Positions 23,461-33,042 of a stretch of DNA of 64,000 nt are shown here, piece after piece. The notes below the pieces were generated by a model that was not told the DNA's origin, did no database searches, and worked only from the letters and a program-made list of their open reading frames with translations. Source of the DNA: Pseudomonas lijiangensis (GTDB taxonomy: Bacteria > Pseudomonadota > Gammaproteobacteria > Pseudomonadales > Pseudomonadaceae); contig NZ_CP076668.1 of the NCBI RefSeq assembly GCF_018968705.1, forward strand, positions 248,001-312,000, in the 5' to 3' direction. How positions within the stretch are numbered: the first letter of the stretch is position 1; each line of letters begins with the position of its first letter. Made by a program: the position numbers and the translations under genes.

Positions 23461-24828
23461 TCACATGCGCAGCAGGACTTTCCAGGCGCGGCTCTGGAAC
23501 ACAGTCAATGCCTGATGGACACGAGCGTCGAGCACTTCGTCGCTGATGTCCTGATGGGCCAATTGTTCAAGTTTGTTCAACTCGCCATACAGACGATCCA
23601 GTTCCGGCAGGTCCAGCGCGCCACGTGCCCAGTGCAGCCACGCCTGGATGCGCTCGATGCGTGGCAATTGCTCGGCCAGGTCTTCGGGTTGTTGCTGGTA
23701 GCGGCCCAGTTGCAGAGCGGTCGCTTCGTCGGCGAGCAGGCGCGGCAGCCAGCTCGCCAGCAGTGCTGCGCCCTGGCGGTTGCCGCGGTTGCTGCGCTCG
23801 GCGGTCCAGCTGCGGTTGAGCAGCCAGCGCGAAGTGTTCAGCGAGAACTCGCCCCAACGGGTGTCCAGCAACTCATCGAGAAATTGCTCGTGAGCCGCGC
23901 CGCGTACATCTTCATCTTCCTGACCGGCCTGCACCAGCGGGCGCCAGTCTTCCAGCAGGGCATCCAGCGCGGTCCGCAGTTGTGCGGTAGAAGCGCGAGG
24001 CGCGGCCTGGCCCAGGCTGCTGGTCAGTGAACGCAGTTCGCCCAGCAACTCGACCCATTCCTGCAGCAGACGCCAGTGGCCGTTGAAGCGATATTGCTCG
24101 GCCAGACGCTGGCTGCTGCCCAACAGATGCCAGGCCAGCGCGGCATAGGCGTCGTCCAGCGGTGTTTCGGCGTCCAGTTTCGGTGCCGGCAGGCTCAGGG
24201 AGTAGCTGTTGGCATCGAACAGGCGATAGCCGCGTTCGGCCTTGCTGATATCGCAGGGCATCAACGGCAGGGTGGCGGCCAGTTCAGCGGCCAGTTCCAG
24301 GAGCGCGGCAGATTCGCCTTCGCGCAGCTCAAGTTCCAGCTCGCAGATTTCTTCTTTCTGCTTGCCGGCCACGACCTGACCCAGGTCCAGAGCAGCCTCG
24401 ATCACGACCTTGGTCTTGCCACGGCCCCAGGAGATTTCTGCCTTTTCACGAATGAAGTCGGTGGTGAACAGTGGCTTGATGGTTTTCTTGTCCAGATCCG
24501 CCAGTTGCTCGGGCCAGCAGTCGCCTTCGAGTTTTTTCAGGTCCAGCTTGGCCTTGGGCAGATCCCAGTTGAATTCGTTGCGCTCGGACAGGCCGGCTAC
24601 GCTCTGGCCACGGGTCTTCATGGTCTGAATGAGACGATCGCCGTCGCGACGGATGCGCAGAGCGACCTTGGCCCTGGCCAGATCACGCTCAGGGGTGTCG
24701 AAATACTGGTTCGACAGCTCGATACGCTCCCAGCCACTTTTGTTGCGTTTCTTCAACAAGGGGTGCTCGCGCAGTGCAATGAGGGTCTCGCGGCTGACGC
24801 GGAGTTTGATTTCTGTTTCTTTTTGCAT
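23461..24828 (-). CDS. CYTH and CHAD domain protein (inorganic triphosphatase YgiF-like)
   Basis: 455 residues from the ATG at 24828. The N-terminal CYTH tunnel enzyme starts MQKETEIKLRV with the metal-binding ExExK motif and has ARAKVALRIRRDGDRLIQTM (about 47-66), the basic lining that binds triphosphate. The C-terminal CHAD domain (about 215-455) is helical with conserved His/Arg and may bind polyphosphate. Together they resemble E. coli YgiF, which hydrolyses inorganic triphosphate. An upstream ATG at 24921 lacks support. The REP half beside the IS element abuts the stop codon. Confidence 0.9.
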   Translation of the reverse strand: MQKETEIKLRVSRETLIALREHPLLKKRNKSGWERIELSNQYFDTPERDLARAKVALRIRRDGDRLIQTMKTRGQSVAGLSERNEFNWDLPKAKLDLKKLEGDCWPEQLADLDKKTIKPLFTTDFIREKAEISWGRGKTKVVIEAALDLGQVVAGKQKEEICELELELREGESAALLELAAELAATLPLMPCDISKAERGYRLFDANSYSLSLPAPKLDAETPLDDAYAALAWHLLGSSQRLAEQYRFNGHWRLLQEWVELLGELRSLTSSLGQAAPRASTAQLRTALDALLEDWRPLVQAGQEDEDVRGAAHEQFLDELLDTRWGEFSLNTSRWLLNRSWTAERSNRGNRQGAALLASWLPRLLADEATALQLGRYQQQPEDLAEQLPRIERIQAWLHWARGALDLPELDRLYGELNKLEQLAHQDISDEVLDARVHQALTVFQSRAWKVLLRM

Positions 24829-24988
24829 GGCCGGGAAGTCCAAACGCTGATGCTGATGACGGGAGCGCAGCCAATGATTGACGGCTGCTGAGGGCGGCAG
24901 TGTACAGGACATGGCTCGCAACGGTTTATTCCGCAGGTGCTATGGCCCTATGATGGTCTGTGTTCCGTCCCGATTACAGGAAGCATAC

Positions 24989-26137
24989 ATGCCCTTGCCG
25001 TCCATGAAAGATCAGTTCGCCGCGTTGATTGCCGTGCCTTCGGTGAGCTGCACCCAGCCTTCGCTGGATCAATCCAACCGTGCGGTGATCGATCTGTTGG
25101 CGGGGTGGCTGGGCGATCTGGGGTTTGCCTGCGATATCCAGCAGGTTTCGCCGGGCAAGTTCAACCTGCTGGCGACTTATGGCTCGGGCCCCGGCGGGCT
25201 GGTGCTGGCCGGACACAGCGATACCGTGCCTTTCGATGAAGCGCTGTGGAAAACCGATCCGCTGAAACTGACCGAAGTCGATGGCCGCTGGGTCGGGCTG
25301 GGCAGTTGCGACATGAAAGGCTTTTTCGCGCTGGTGATCGAGGCCGTGCGCGGCCTGCTCGATCAGCCGTTCAAGCAGCCGTTGCTGATTCTTGCCACCT
25401 GCGACGAAGAAAGCTCCATGGCCGGCGCCCGAGCTTTGGCCGAGGCCGGTCGGCCGCTAGGGCGTGCAGCGGTGATTGGCGAGCCCACCGGGCTCAAGCC
25501 GATTCGCCTGCACAAGGGCGTGATGATGGAGCGTATCGAGATTCTCGGGCGCAGCGGCCATTCCTCTGACCCAAGCCTTGGCCACAGCGCGCTGGAAGCC
25601 ATGCATGACGCCATCAGCGAACTCAAGGGGCTGCGCCAGCAATGGCAGCGCGAATACCGCAACCCGCAGTTCAGCGTGCCGCAACCGACCATGAACTTCG
25701 GCTGCATCCATGGTGGCGATAACCCGAACCGGATTTGCGGCCAGTGCTCCCTGGAGTTCGACTTGCGCCCATTGCCGGGCATGGACCCCGATGCGCTGCG
25801 CGCTGCCATCCGGCAAAAGCTGCAACCGCTGGCCGAGCTGCATCAGGTGCAGATCGATTACGCGCCCCTGTTCCCGGAGTGCGCGCCGTTCGAGCAGGCA
25901 GCGGATGCGGAACTGGTTCGCATTGCGGAGCGTCTGACAGGTCATACGGCTGCAGCAGTAGCATTTGGCACCGAAGCGCCTTATCTTCAGCGCCTTGGCT
26001 GCGAGACACTGGTTCTGGGCCCTGGCGACATCGCCTGCGCGCATCAGCCGGGTGAATACCTTGAAATGTCACGCCTGGAGCCTACAGTGCTTCTGTTGCG
26101 TCAGCTGATTCAGCATTATTGCCTGAGCCCTCAGTAA
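24989..26137 (+). CDS. argE: Acetylornithine deacetylase
   Basis: 382 residues from the ATG at 24989 (MPLPSMKDQFAALIAVPSVS), with AGGAAG before it. Dizinc M20 peptidase-family enzyme of arginine synthesis that removes the acetyl group from N-acetylornithine. Metal-site motifs: LAGHSDTVPFD (about 71-81), GSCDMKGFFAL (about 103-113) and TCDEESSMAGAR (about 135-146, catalytic Glu pair). The dimerisation insert contains LHKGVMMERIEILGRSGHSS. argA follows 126 bp downstream. Since many pseudomonads recycle acetyl groups through ArgJ, ArgE here may be an alternative route. Confidence 0.93.
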   Translation: MPLPSMKDQFAALIAVPSVSCTQPSLDQSNRAVIDLLAGWLGDLGFACDIQQVSPGKFNLLATYGSGPGGLVLAGHSDTVPFDEALWKTDPLKLTEVDGRWVGLGSCDMKGFFALVIEAVRGLLDQPFKQPLLILATCDEESSMAGARALAEAGRPLGRAAVIGEPTGLKPIRLHKGVMMERIEILGRSGHSSDPSLGHSALEAMHDAISELKGLRQQWQREYRNPQFSVPQPTMNFGCIHGGDNPNRICGQCSLEFDLRPLPGMDPDALRAAIRQKLQPLAELHQVQIDYAPLFPECAPFEQAADAELVRIAERLTGHTAAAVAFGTEAPYLQRLGCETLVLGPGDIACAHQPGEYLEMSRLEPTVLLLRQLIQHYCLSPQ

Positions 26138-26263
26138 ACCGGGCCAGACACAACCCCATAGAGAAGGAGATTGCGCGTGTTGCCAAGCCTGTTCCGACGA
26201 TAACCACCACAGCGTTGTGCGTGTTTCTGTCTTTCGTCCATTCTTTTACAGGCTCTTTCGGTT

Positions 26264-27562
26264 ATGCCCGATTACGTTAACTGGCTTCGTCACGCGTCTC
26301 CTTATATCAATGCCCACCGCGATTGCACCTTTGTCGTCATGCTGCCCGGCGATGGTGTCGCGCACCCCAATTTCGGTAACATCGTCCACGACCTGGTGCT
26401 GCTGCACAGCCTGGGCGTGCGGCTGGTGCTGGTCCATGGTTCGCGTCCGCAGATCGAAAGCCGTCTGGCCCAGCGCGGCCTGACACCGCGTTTCCACCGC
26501 GACATGCGCGTGACGGATGCCGAAACGCTGGAGTGCGTGATCGATGCGGTAGGGCAACTGCGTATTTCCATCGAGGCGCGCCTGTCCATGGACATGGCGG
26601 CTTCACCGATGCAGGGCTCGCGCCTGCGGGTGACCAGCGGCAACGTGGTCACGGCCCGTCCTATCGGTGTGCTTGAGGGTGTCGATTATCAGCACACCGG
26701 CGAAGTGCGCCGTGTCGACCGCAAAGGCATCAACCGCCTGCTGGACGAGCGTCACATCGTGCTGCTGTCGCCATTGGGCTATTCGCCGACGGGCGAGATT
26801 TTCAACCTCGCCTGCGAAGACGTCGCGACCCGTGCGGCCATCGACCTTGCGGCGGACAAACTGCTGCTGTTCGGTGCCGAAACCGGCCTGCTGGATGAAC
26901 AGGGCCGTCTGGTGCGTGAACTGCGCCCTCAGCAAGTGCCTGCGCATCTGTTGCGTCTGGGCAACAACTATCAGGCCGAGCTGCTGGATGCTGCTGCCGA
27001 AGCCTGTCGCGGCGGTGTGGGCCGCAGCCATATCGTCAGCTATGCCGAAGACGGCGCACTGCTGAACGAGCTGTTCACCCGTGATGGTGGCGGTACGCTG
27101 GTTGCGCAAGAGCAGTTCGAGCTGGTGCGTGAGGCGGCCATCGAAGACGTGGGCGGCCTGATGGACCTGATCACGCCGCTGGAAGAGCAGGGGATTCTGG
27201 TGCGTCGCTCCCGTGAAGTGCTGGAGCGCGAGATCCAGCAGTTCAGTGTGGTGGAACGCGAAGGGCTGATCATTGCCTGCGCGGCGCTCTATCCGATTGC
27301 CGATTCCGAGGCGGGTGAGCTGGCGTGTCTGGCGGTCAACCCGGAGTATCGCCACGGCGGACGCGGGGATGAGTTGCTGGAGCGTATCGAAAATCGTGCC
27401 AGGGCCCTGGGCTTGAAGACGCTGTTCGTCCTCACCACTCGCACCGCACACTGGTTCCGCGAGCGCGGCTTTGAACCCAGCACCGTCGACCGCCTGCCCA
27501 GCGCACGGGCGTCGCTTTACAACTATCAGCGTAATTCGAAGATCTTCGAAAAGGCGATTTGA
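26264..27562 (+). CDS. argA: N-acetylglutamate synthase
   Basis: 432 residues, the classical two-domain ArgA. The N-terminal amino-acid-kinase-like domain (about 1-290) binds arginine for feedback control (LVLVHGSRPQIESRLAQRGL, about 54-73). The C-terminal GNAT domain (about 295-432) makes acetylglutamate from acetyl-CoA and glutamate, with the acetyl-CoA loop LAVNPEYRHGGRGDELLERI. First step of arginine synthesis. A terminator-like palindrome follows. Confidence 0.96.
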   Translation: MPDYVNWLRHASPYINAHRDCTFVVMLPGDGVAHPNFGNIVHDLVLLHSLGVRLVLVHGSRPQIESRLAQRGLTPRFHRDMRVTDAETLECVIDAVGQLRISIEARLSMDMAASPMQGSRLRVTSGNVVTARPIGVLEGVDYQHTGEVRRVDRKGINRLLDERHIVLLSPLGYSPTGEIFNLACEDVATRAAIDLAADKLLLFGAETGLLDEQGRLVRELRPQQVPAHLLRLGNNYQAELLDAAAEACRGGVGRSHIVSYAEDGALLNELFTRDGGGTLVAQEQFELVREAAIEDVGGLMDLITPLEEQGILVRRSREVLEREIQQFSVVEREGLIIACAALYPIADSEAGELACLAVNPEYRHGGRGDELLERIENRARALGLKTLFVLTTRTAHWFRERGFEPSTVDRLPSARASLYNYQRNSKIFEKAI

Positions 27563-27568
27563 AGCCTT

Positions 27569-27612
27569 GCGAATGAACCGGCTCCGGCGCAAGGCCGGAG
27601 CGGGTTCATTCG
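27569..27612. terminator. Palindrome between convergent argA and hydroxyacid dehydrogenase genes
   Basis: Arms GCGAATGAACCGGCTCCGGC and GCCGGAGCGGGTTCATTCG pair with one mismatch around GCAAG. It fills the 57-bp gap between two convergent genes. Its outer part shares the GCGAATGAA core of the REP elements, so it is probably a REP relative acting as a transcription barrier. Confidence 0.75.
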
Positions 27613-27619
27613 TGAATGC

Positions 27620-28549
27620 CTAATAGCCTTGCCCGCGATCCACTTGCCCTTCCATCGACTCGCCCCGCTCGAACCGACGAATGTTTTCCAGCAAGCCTGC
27701 AAATGCGCTTTCCGGTTGGGTCATGGCGGCGACATGGGGTGTCAGCAGGATGTTCGGGTGTTTCCAGAACGGGTGATCGCTGGCAGCCGGCTCCTTATGC
27801 AGCACATCCAGCACGGCGGCGCTGAGCTGGCCGCTGTCCAGCGCGGCCAACAGGTCGTCTTCCACCAGATGCTTGCCGCGACCCATATTGATCAGCGCCG
27901 CGCCTTTGGGCAGGTGCTTGAAGAGTTCGCGGTCGAGGATGCCTTCGGTCTGTTCGGTCAGGGGCAGCACGCACAGCAGGATGTCGCATTGCGCCAGGAA
28001 CGCGGGGAGTTGTTCAGGTCCCGCATGGCAGTCGACGCCTTCAATGCGATGCTCACTGCGCGCCCAGCCTGACAAGGCAAAGCCGAACCCTTTCAGGCTC
28101 GCGAGAATATGCTGCGCCTGCAACCCGAGCCCCATGACGCCGATGCGCCGTTTATGCGCCGGAATCAGCGGATGAGCCTGCCAGCGGCCTTCGATCTGCT
28201 GCTGACGATAGCGCAGCATTTCACGATGCAGGGTCAGCACGGCGAAGCAGGCGTATTCGCACATGCCGTGGCTGATACCGGGGTCCAGCAAGCGCACCAC
28301 CGGCAATGACTTCGGGATACGGCTCAGGTCCAGTTGATCGACACCTGCTGACAGCGCAAACAGCACCTTGAGGTTGGGGAGTACCTGTTCCAGGTCGTCG
28401 GGAGCCAGCCAGGCCGCCAGGTAATGGATGTCCTGCGGGTCGCCGATGTCAGGCCAGGTGCGCCACTCGATATCGGGCGCGTGCTCGGCGAACAGGGCTT
28501 TCCAGCGCTCGCTGCGGGCAGGATCGGCTTTATAGAGCAGGGCAGGCAT
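27620..28549 (-). CDS. D-2-hydroxyacid dehydrogenase, glyoxylate/hydroxypyruvate reductase A-like
   Basis: 309 residues from the ATG at 28549 (MPALLYKADPARSERWKALF), AGGAA 8 nt before it. The NAD(P)-binding fold has RRIGVMGLGLQAQHILASL (about 134-152); the third glycine of GxGxxG is replaced, as in part of this family. Catalytic residues are an Arg in NMGRGKHLVEDDLLAAL, a Glu in VLHKEPAASDHPFW and a His in NILLTPHVAAMT. Reduces glyoxylate or hydroxypyruvate in the cytoplasm. Divergent from the transaminase gene at 28823, with 273 bp between them. Confidence 0.88.
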   Translation of the reverse strand: MPALLYKADPARSERWKALFAEHAPDIEWRTWPDIGDPQDIHYLAAWLAPDDLEQVLPNLKVLFALSAGVDQLDLSRIPKSLPVVRLLDPGISHGMCEYACFAVLTLHREMLRYRQQQIEGRWQAHPLIPAHKRRIGVMGLGLQAQHILASLKGFGFALSGWARSEHRIEGVDCHAGPEQLPAFLAQCDILLCVLPLTEQTEGILDRELFKHLPKGAALINMGRGKHLVEDDLLAALDSGQLSAAVLDVLHKEPAASDHPFWKHPNILLTPHVAAMTQPESAFAGLLENIRRFERGESMEGQVDRGQGY

Positions 28550-28822
28550 GGGCATTTCCTGAGCGTGAAAGTGGGCCTTCATCATGCCTCAAGACTGGAG
28601 CAGGATCTGTTGAAAGCGCCACCGCAAAAGGGCCGCGCAGCCTGTAAACAGAGCGTTGTGCAGCAGATTGCATGGCCAGAAGGAATCTGCCGTTTGCAAG
28701 GGTGAAAACAGTGGATATGGGCATCTGGAGGGGCAAGTTCGGCGTAGATCGTTTCGCTGAACGCTTAACCTGAACAGCATCGCAATCACGTGCCGATTGC
28801 CCGGCCCACTACAGGTAAAGCC

Positions 28823-30127
28823 ATGAACAGCAAAGTCGACGAAACACCTCATCTGCTCCGTCAACGCGATCAGTTCGTACCCCGTGGCGTGGTCACTGCT
28901 CACCCGCTGGTCATCGATCGTGCGCAGGGTTCCGAATTGTGGGATGTCGATGGCAAGCGCTATCTGGACTTCGTCGGCGGCATCGGTGTGCTGAACATCG
29001 GCCACAATCATCCGAATGTCGTCAAGGCCGTGCAGGGCCAGTTGGAAAAGGTCACCCATGCCTGCTTTCAGGTGGTTGCCTACCAGCCTTACGTGGAACT
29101 GGCCAAGCGCCTGAGCAACCTGGTGGCCGGTGATAGCGGCATCGACCACAAGGCGGTGTTTTTCACGTCCGGTGCCGAAGCGGTCGAGAACGCGGTGAAA
29201 ATTGCCCGCGCCCATACCAATCGCCCGGCGATCATTTCGTTTCGGGGCGGCTTCCACGGTCGCACCTTGCTGGGCACGACCCTGACCGGCATGAGCCAGC
29301 CCTACAAGCAGAACTTCGGGCCGCTGGCGCCGGAAGTGTTCCACACCCCGTACCCCAACGAATACCGTGGCGTCACGGGTGAAATGGCCCTGGCTGCGCT
29401 GCATGAATTGCTGGCGACACAAGTTGCGCCGGATCGCGTGGCGGCCATCATCATCGAGCCTGTGCAGGGCGATGGCGGTTTTCTGGCTGCGCCAGTCGAG
29501 TTCCTGAAAGCGCTGCGGGCCTTGACCGAGCAGCATGGCATTGTCCTGATTCTCGATGAAATCCAGACCGGTTTTGGTCGTACGGGCACATGGTTCGGTT
29601 TCCAGCACGCCGGCATTCAGCCGGATCTGGTGACCGTTGCCAAAAGCCTGGCGGGCGGTCTGCCGCTGTCGGGTGTTGTCGGGCGTGCCGAAATCATGGA
29701 TGCACCGCTTCCGGGCGGCCTGGGCGGCACCTATGGCGGCAATGCTCTGGCCTGCGCCGCAGCCCTGGCGGTAATCGATACCTACGAACAGGAAAAACTG
29801 CCGGAGCGCGGCGAGCAACTGGGCCACTACCTGCGTGCCGGCTTGCTCAAGCTTCAGTCCCGCTATTCCTGCATTGGTGACGTACGTGGTCCCGGTTTCA
29901 TGCTGGCGATGGAAATCGTCAAGGACGATGCTGCGCGCAGCCCGGATGCCGATCTCAATCAGCGACTGATCGATCAGGCCCGTATCGGCGGCCTGCTGGT
30001 GATCAAGTGTGGCGTCTATCGCAACGTGCTGCGCTTCCTTGCGCCCCTGGTGACGACTGAAGAGCAGATCGACGAAGCCCTGACCATCCTCGACGGGGCC
30101 TTGGCACGAGTATTGAAGTCGAAGTAG
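28823..30127 (+). CDS. Class III PLP-dependent aminotransferase, GABA transaminase-like
   Basis: 434 residues from the ATG at 28823. Family motifs: [20 protein letters not shown] (about 49-68), [18 protein letters not shown] (about 112-129), [16 protein letters not shown] (about 207-222), [17 protein letters not shown] and the PLP lysine in [15 protein letters not shown] (about 269-283). It would move amino groups from omega-amino acids (GABA, 5-aminovalerate or similar) to 2-oxoglutarate; the substrate cannot be read from sequence. It is a paralogue of gabT at 57193. A HAD protein and an Lrp regulator follow on the same strand, which suggests local amino-acid control. Confidence 0.88.
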   Translation: MNSKVDETPHLLRQRDQFVPRGVVTAHPLVIDRAQGSELWDVDGKRYLDFVGGIGVLNIGHNHPNVVKAVQGQLEKVTHACFQVVAYQPYVELAKRLSNLVAGDSGIDHKAVFFTSGAEAVENAVKIARAHTNRPAIISFRGGFHGRTLLGTTLTGMSQPYKQNFGPLAPEVFHTPYPNEYRGVTGEMALAALHELLATQVAPDRVAAIIIEPVQGDGGFLAAPVEFLKALRALTEQHGIVLILDEIQTGFGRTGTWFGFQHAGIQPDLVTVAKSLAGGLPLSGVVGRAEIMDAPLPGGLGGTYGGNALACAAALAVIDTYEQEKLPERGEQLGHYLRAGLLKLQSRYSCIGDVRGPGFMLAMEIVKDDAARSPDADLNQRLIDQARIGGLLVIKCGVYRNVLRFLAPLVTTEEQIDEALTILDGALARVLKSK

Positions 30128-30204
30128 TCGCTCAAGCCCGGCCGCGCAGGTGTTCACACTGCGTGGCCGTGGGTACTGAATGTTTAATGGAGGCTTGACC
30201 TGTC

Positions 30205-30861
30205 ATGGCGCTGACTGATTACCGGGCACTGTTGATCGACTGCGATGAAGTTCTGGTGGACCGCGATTCCGGTGTCTGGTCGGCGTTGCAGCCATTGCTG
30301 GAACACAGCACCGGCAAACCCGACAGGGAGCAGGTGCTGGCGGCATTCGCTGAGGCCGTGAGTGCGCTTTATCCGCGTTTCGGCGAGCTGGGGTTCAGTG
30401 GTCTGCTGTGTTTTGCCCATCGACAACTGGCCGAGCGTTTCGGCGCAAGGGTCACCTGGGAAGAAGGCATGGCTTTCGCGCGTTCGGTGGACACCTGGAC
30501 GCTGTTCGAGGATGCGCCGGGTGCCATGCTGTACCTGCGCAAGTTTTACCGACTGCTGGTTTATGCCGACCGCGATGCTCAGGATCGCAATGCCTTGTGC
30601 GAGCGTCTTGGGCTGGAACCCGACAGCCTGTTGTCGCTGACCACGCACCCGCTGGATGACACGACCTGGCTGGCCGAGATGGATCTGCACCCGAGTGAAA
30701 CCCTGCTGGTGTCACGGCCTCCCGCGTCGGCGCTGGGCAACGGCGGCCTGTGCCTGATTCGTCGCGACCGTGCCGAACATCGTCAGCCTTGCCCCGCCGA
30801 TCTGTGTATCAACAGCATGGCCGACCTTGTGGCGCAGCATCAGTTGTCTTTAAGGCGCTGA
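30205..30861 (+). CDS. HAD superfamily hydrolase
   Basis: 218 residues. HAD motif I appears as LLIDCDEVLVDRD (about 9-21; nucleophile Asp and the second Asp present), followed by a helical cap, motif II near LLVYADRDAQDRN (about 117-129), and a weak motif III/IV region ETLLVSRPP where the usual acidic pair is not clear. It may therefore be a weak or divergent phosphatase. GGAGG precedes the ATG by 11 nt. It lies 77 bp after the transaminase gene and 46 bp before the Lrp gene. Confidence 0.75.
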   Translation: MALTDYRALLIDCDEVLVDRDSGVWSALQPLLEHSTGKPDREQVLAAFAEAVSALYPRFGELGFSGLLCFAHRQLAERFGARVTWEEGMAFARSVDTWTLFEDAPGAMLYLRKFYRLLVYADRDAQDRNALCERLGLEPDSLLSLTTHPLDDTTWLAEMDLHPSETLLVSRPPASALGNGGLCLIRRDRAEHRQPCPADLCINSMADLVAQHQLSLRR

Positions 30862-30907
30862 TTTTGCTAGAAGAGAGCTTTGGTGAACGGCAATGAAGAG
30901 GTAGCTG

Positions 30908-31396
30908 ATGGAAGGCCTGGTCAAACTGGATCGTATTGATATCAATATCCTGGTCGAGCTTCAGAAAGACGGTCGCATGACCAACGTCAGCCTCGCAGAT
31001 GCTGTAGGCCTGTCAGCCAGCCCTTGCCTGCAACGGGTCAAGCGCCTGGAATCGGCCGGTTATATCTCCAGCTACAAGGCTCACCTGAACCTCGCGAAGA
31101 TCACCGAATCGGTCACGGTGTTCACCGAAATCTCCCTCAGCGACCACAAGCGCGAAGACTTTGCCAAGTTCGAGGCCAATATCCGGCACGTGGACGAAGT
31201 GCTCGAATGCCATCTCATCAGTGGCGGCTACGACTATCTGGTGCGCTTCATGACCCGCAGCATCCAGCACTATCAGGAAGTGATCGAGGAGTTGCTGGAC
31301 AAGAATATCGGCATCTCCAAGTACTTCAGCTACATCGTCATCAAATCACCTGTCATGAAAGACGGTGTGCCTTTACGCAAGCTTTTGCGTCATTGA
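30908..31396 (+). CDS. Lrp/AsnC family transcriptional regulator
   Basis: 162 residues. Helix-turn-helix at about 6-55 (LDRIDINILVELQKDGRMTN, ADAVGLSASPCLQRVKRLE), then the RAM domain (VDEVLECHLISGGYDYLVRF, about 97-116). The C-terminus SYIVIKSPVMKDGVPLRKLL is like the BkdR/PutR subgroup that controls amino-acid catabolism. GAGG precedes the ATG. It is on the strand of the upstream transaminase and HAD genes, probable targets. Confidence 0.9.
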   Translation: MEGLVKLDRIDINILVELQKDGRMTNVSLADAVGLSASPCLQRVKRLESAGYISSYKAHLNLAKITESVTVFTEISLSDHKREDFAKFEANIRHVDEVLECHLISGGYDYLVRFMTRSIQHYQEVIEELLDKNIGISKYFSYIVIKSPVMKDGVPLRKLLRH

Positions 31397-31545
31397 TGGC
31401 TAAAGGCCAACAATCGAGTTGCGCAACGTCACCGATTTGACACATTCTGTTGCGTCTCATCTAGTTGTCCGATGACTTGGCCGGTCTTTTGCTGCGCCAT
31501 GGAGCTTGCCGTCTGTTGTCTGGTCCTCTCATAAGGAAGTGTTTG

Positions 31546-33039
31546 ATGCCTTCAGCTCCTCGTTTTCTTGAGCATTACCGCAAGGCCGATCGCATCATGC
31601 TTGGCCTGATCTGGCTGCTGTTTGTGTATTCGATCGGATTGGCGTTCTGGCACGACACCTTCACTCAGGCAATGCTGGTGGGCGGTGGCACTGCATTGGT
31701 GCTGACTGCACTGTATCGAGCCATCGGCGGCAGCCGTTTGATGCGCTGCTGCTTTGGCGTCGGCCTGATGATTATGGCGGCCCTGCACATCAATCAGGCC
31801 CAGGGAGTGGTGGAAATCCACTTCGGCATCTTTGTATTCCTGGCCGTACTGACCTTCTACCGCGACTGGCTGCCGATTCTGGTTGCAGCAGCCGTGATCG
31901 CCGTTCATCACGTTGTATTCCACGTCCTGCAGCATTCGGGCTTCCCGGTGTATGTCATGCACCATGCCAGTGGCTGGGGCATGGTGATGGTGCATGCCGT
32001 CTATGTAGTGGTAGAGACGGCGATCCTCATGTACCTCGCCGTTCAGAACCAGGCCGAGGCCGTCGAGAATCAGGACATGCTCGACAAAATGCTCGCCACC
32101 GCTTTGCAGCTCACTACCGATGCGCGGGTTGGTGAAAAAGCCGGCAGGGTTTCCCTTACCCAGCGCTTCGAGAGTTTTCTGGCGCAGATCACCGGGCTGG
32201 TGGATGGCGTGGTCCGTGATACTCGCGGCCTTGGCGAACTGGGCCATGACTTGGCCAGGGCCAGCGGCACACTGGAAGCCGGAGCGCAGCATCAGTTGAC
32301 TGAAATCGCCCGCATGAGTGATGCGATGCAGCGCATGGGCGGCGCCATGAACGATATTTCCGGGCATGTCGCCCAAGCTGTTCAGCGTGCTGGCGATGCC
32401 CACGAACAGGTGACGCACGGGCGTGAAAGCGTCGGTCGGGCGCAAACTGAAATCACCCGGCTGGCCGAGCGTATCAACACCACCGATGAAACGGTGCAGG
32501 CCCTTGCCGAGCAGTCGGAGCAGGTTGGCAAGGTGCTGGATGTGATTGGCAGCATCGCCGAACAGACCAACCTGCTGGCACTCAATGCCGCCATCGAAGC
32601 CGCCCGGGCTGGCGAGCAGGGCCGTGGTTTTGCCGTCGTGGCCGATGAGGTCCGTAACCTGGCCCAGCGCACGGCTTCGTCCACCAAGGAAATCCAGGTC
32701 ATCATCCATGACCTGCAACAAGGCAGCCGCCAGGCTGCCACGGCCATGCAGGACAGCCTCGAAGATGTCGGGCGCTGCGTCGAAAACAGCCAGCGCGCAT
32801 CCGAATCGCTGCGCGCCGTGGGTGACGGGATCGGCCATATCACGCAACTCAACGGCCTGATTGCCACCACCACTGACGAGCAGTCCACGGCAAGCCGGGA
32901 AATCGCCGATCAACTGCGCTCGGTACAGAACATCGCCGAAGACACCGCCGCCAATATCGACGTGCTGACCCAAAGCAGCCAACGCTTGCCCCCGTTGGCC
33001 ATGCGACTTGAGGCGTTGGGCAAGACCTTCAACCGATAG
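31546..33039 (+). CDS. Methyl-accepting chemotaxis protein with six-helix, His-rich membrane domain
   Basis: 497 residues from the ATG at 31546, AAGGAAG before it. Residues about 15-170 form six membrane helices with almost no periplasmic loop; helices 4 and 5 and their loops carry many His ([29 protein letters not shown]). There is no HAMP domain of standard kind. The cytoplasmic part is a signalling hairpin with the invariant tip [20 protein letters not shown] and [16 protein letters not shown]. Such receptors usually sense membrane, redox or energy state rather than a periplasmic ligand. Its stop codon is only 3 bp from the convergent yejF-like gene. Confidence 0.93.
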   Translation: MPSAPRFLEHYRKADRIMLGLIWLLFVYSIGLAFWHDTFTQAMLVGGGTALVLTALYRAIGGSRLMRCCFGVGLMIMAALHINQAQGVVEIHFGIFVFLAVLTFYRDWLPILVAAAVIAVHHVVFHVLQHSGFPVYVMHHASGWGMVMVHAVYVVVETAILMYLAVQNQAEAVENQDMLDKMLATALQLTTDARVGEKAGRVSLTQRFESFLAQITGLVDGVVRDTRGLGELGHDLARASGTLEAGAQHQLTEIARMSDAMQRMGGAMNDISGHVAQAVQRAGDAHEQVTHGRESVGRAQTEITRLAERINTTDETVQALAEQSEQVGKVLDVIGSIAEQTNLLALNAAIEAARAGEQGRGFAVVADEVRNLAQRTASSTKEIQVIIHDLQQGSRQAATAMQDSLEDVGRCVENSQRASESLRAVGDGIGHITQLNGLIATTTDEQSTASREIADQLRSVQNIAEDTAANIDVLTQSSQRLPPLAMRLEALGKTFNR

Positions 33040-33042
33040 GTT

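Noticed and set aside
23227..24030. Plus-strand frame crossing the IS110 end into the CYTH/CHAD gene
   Set aside because: Antisense to two real features; starts in the bridge RNA region and has shadow composition.
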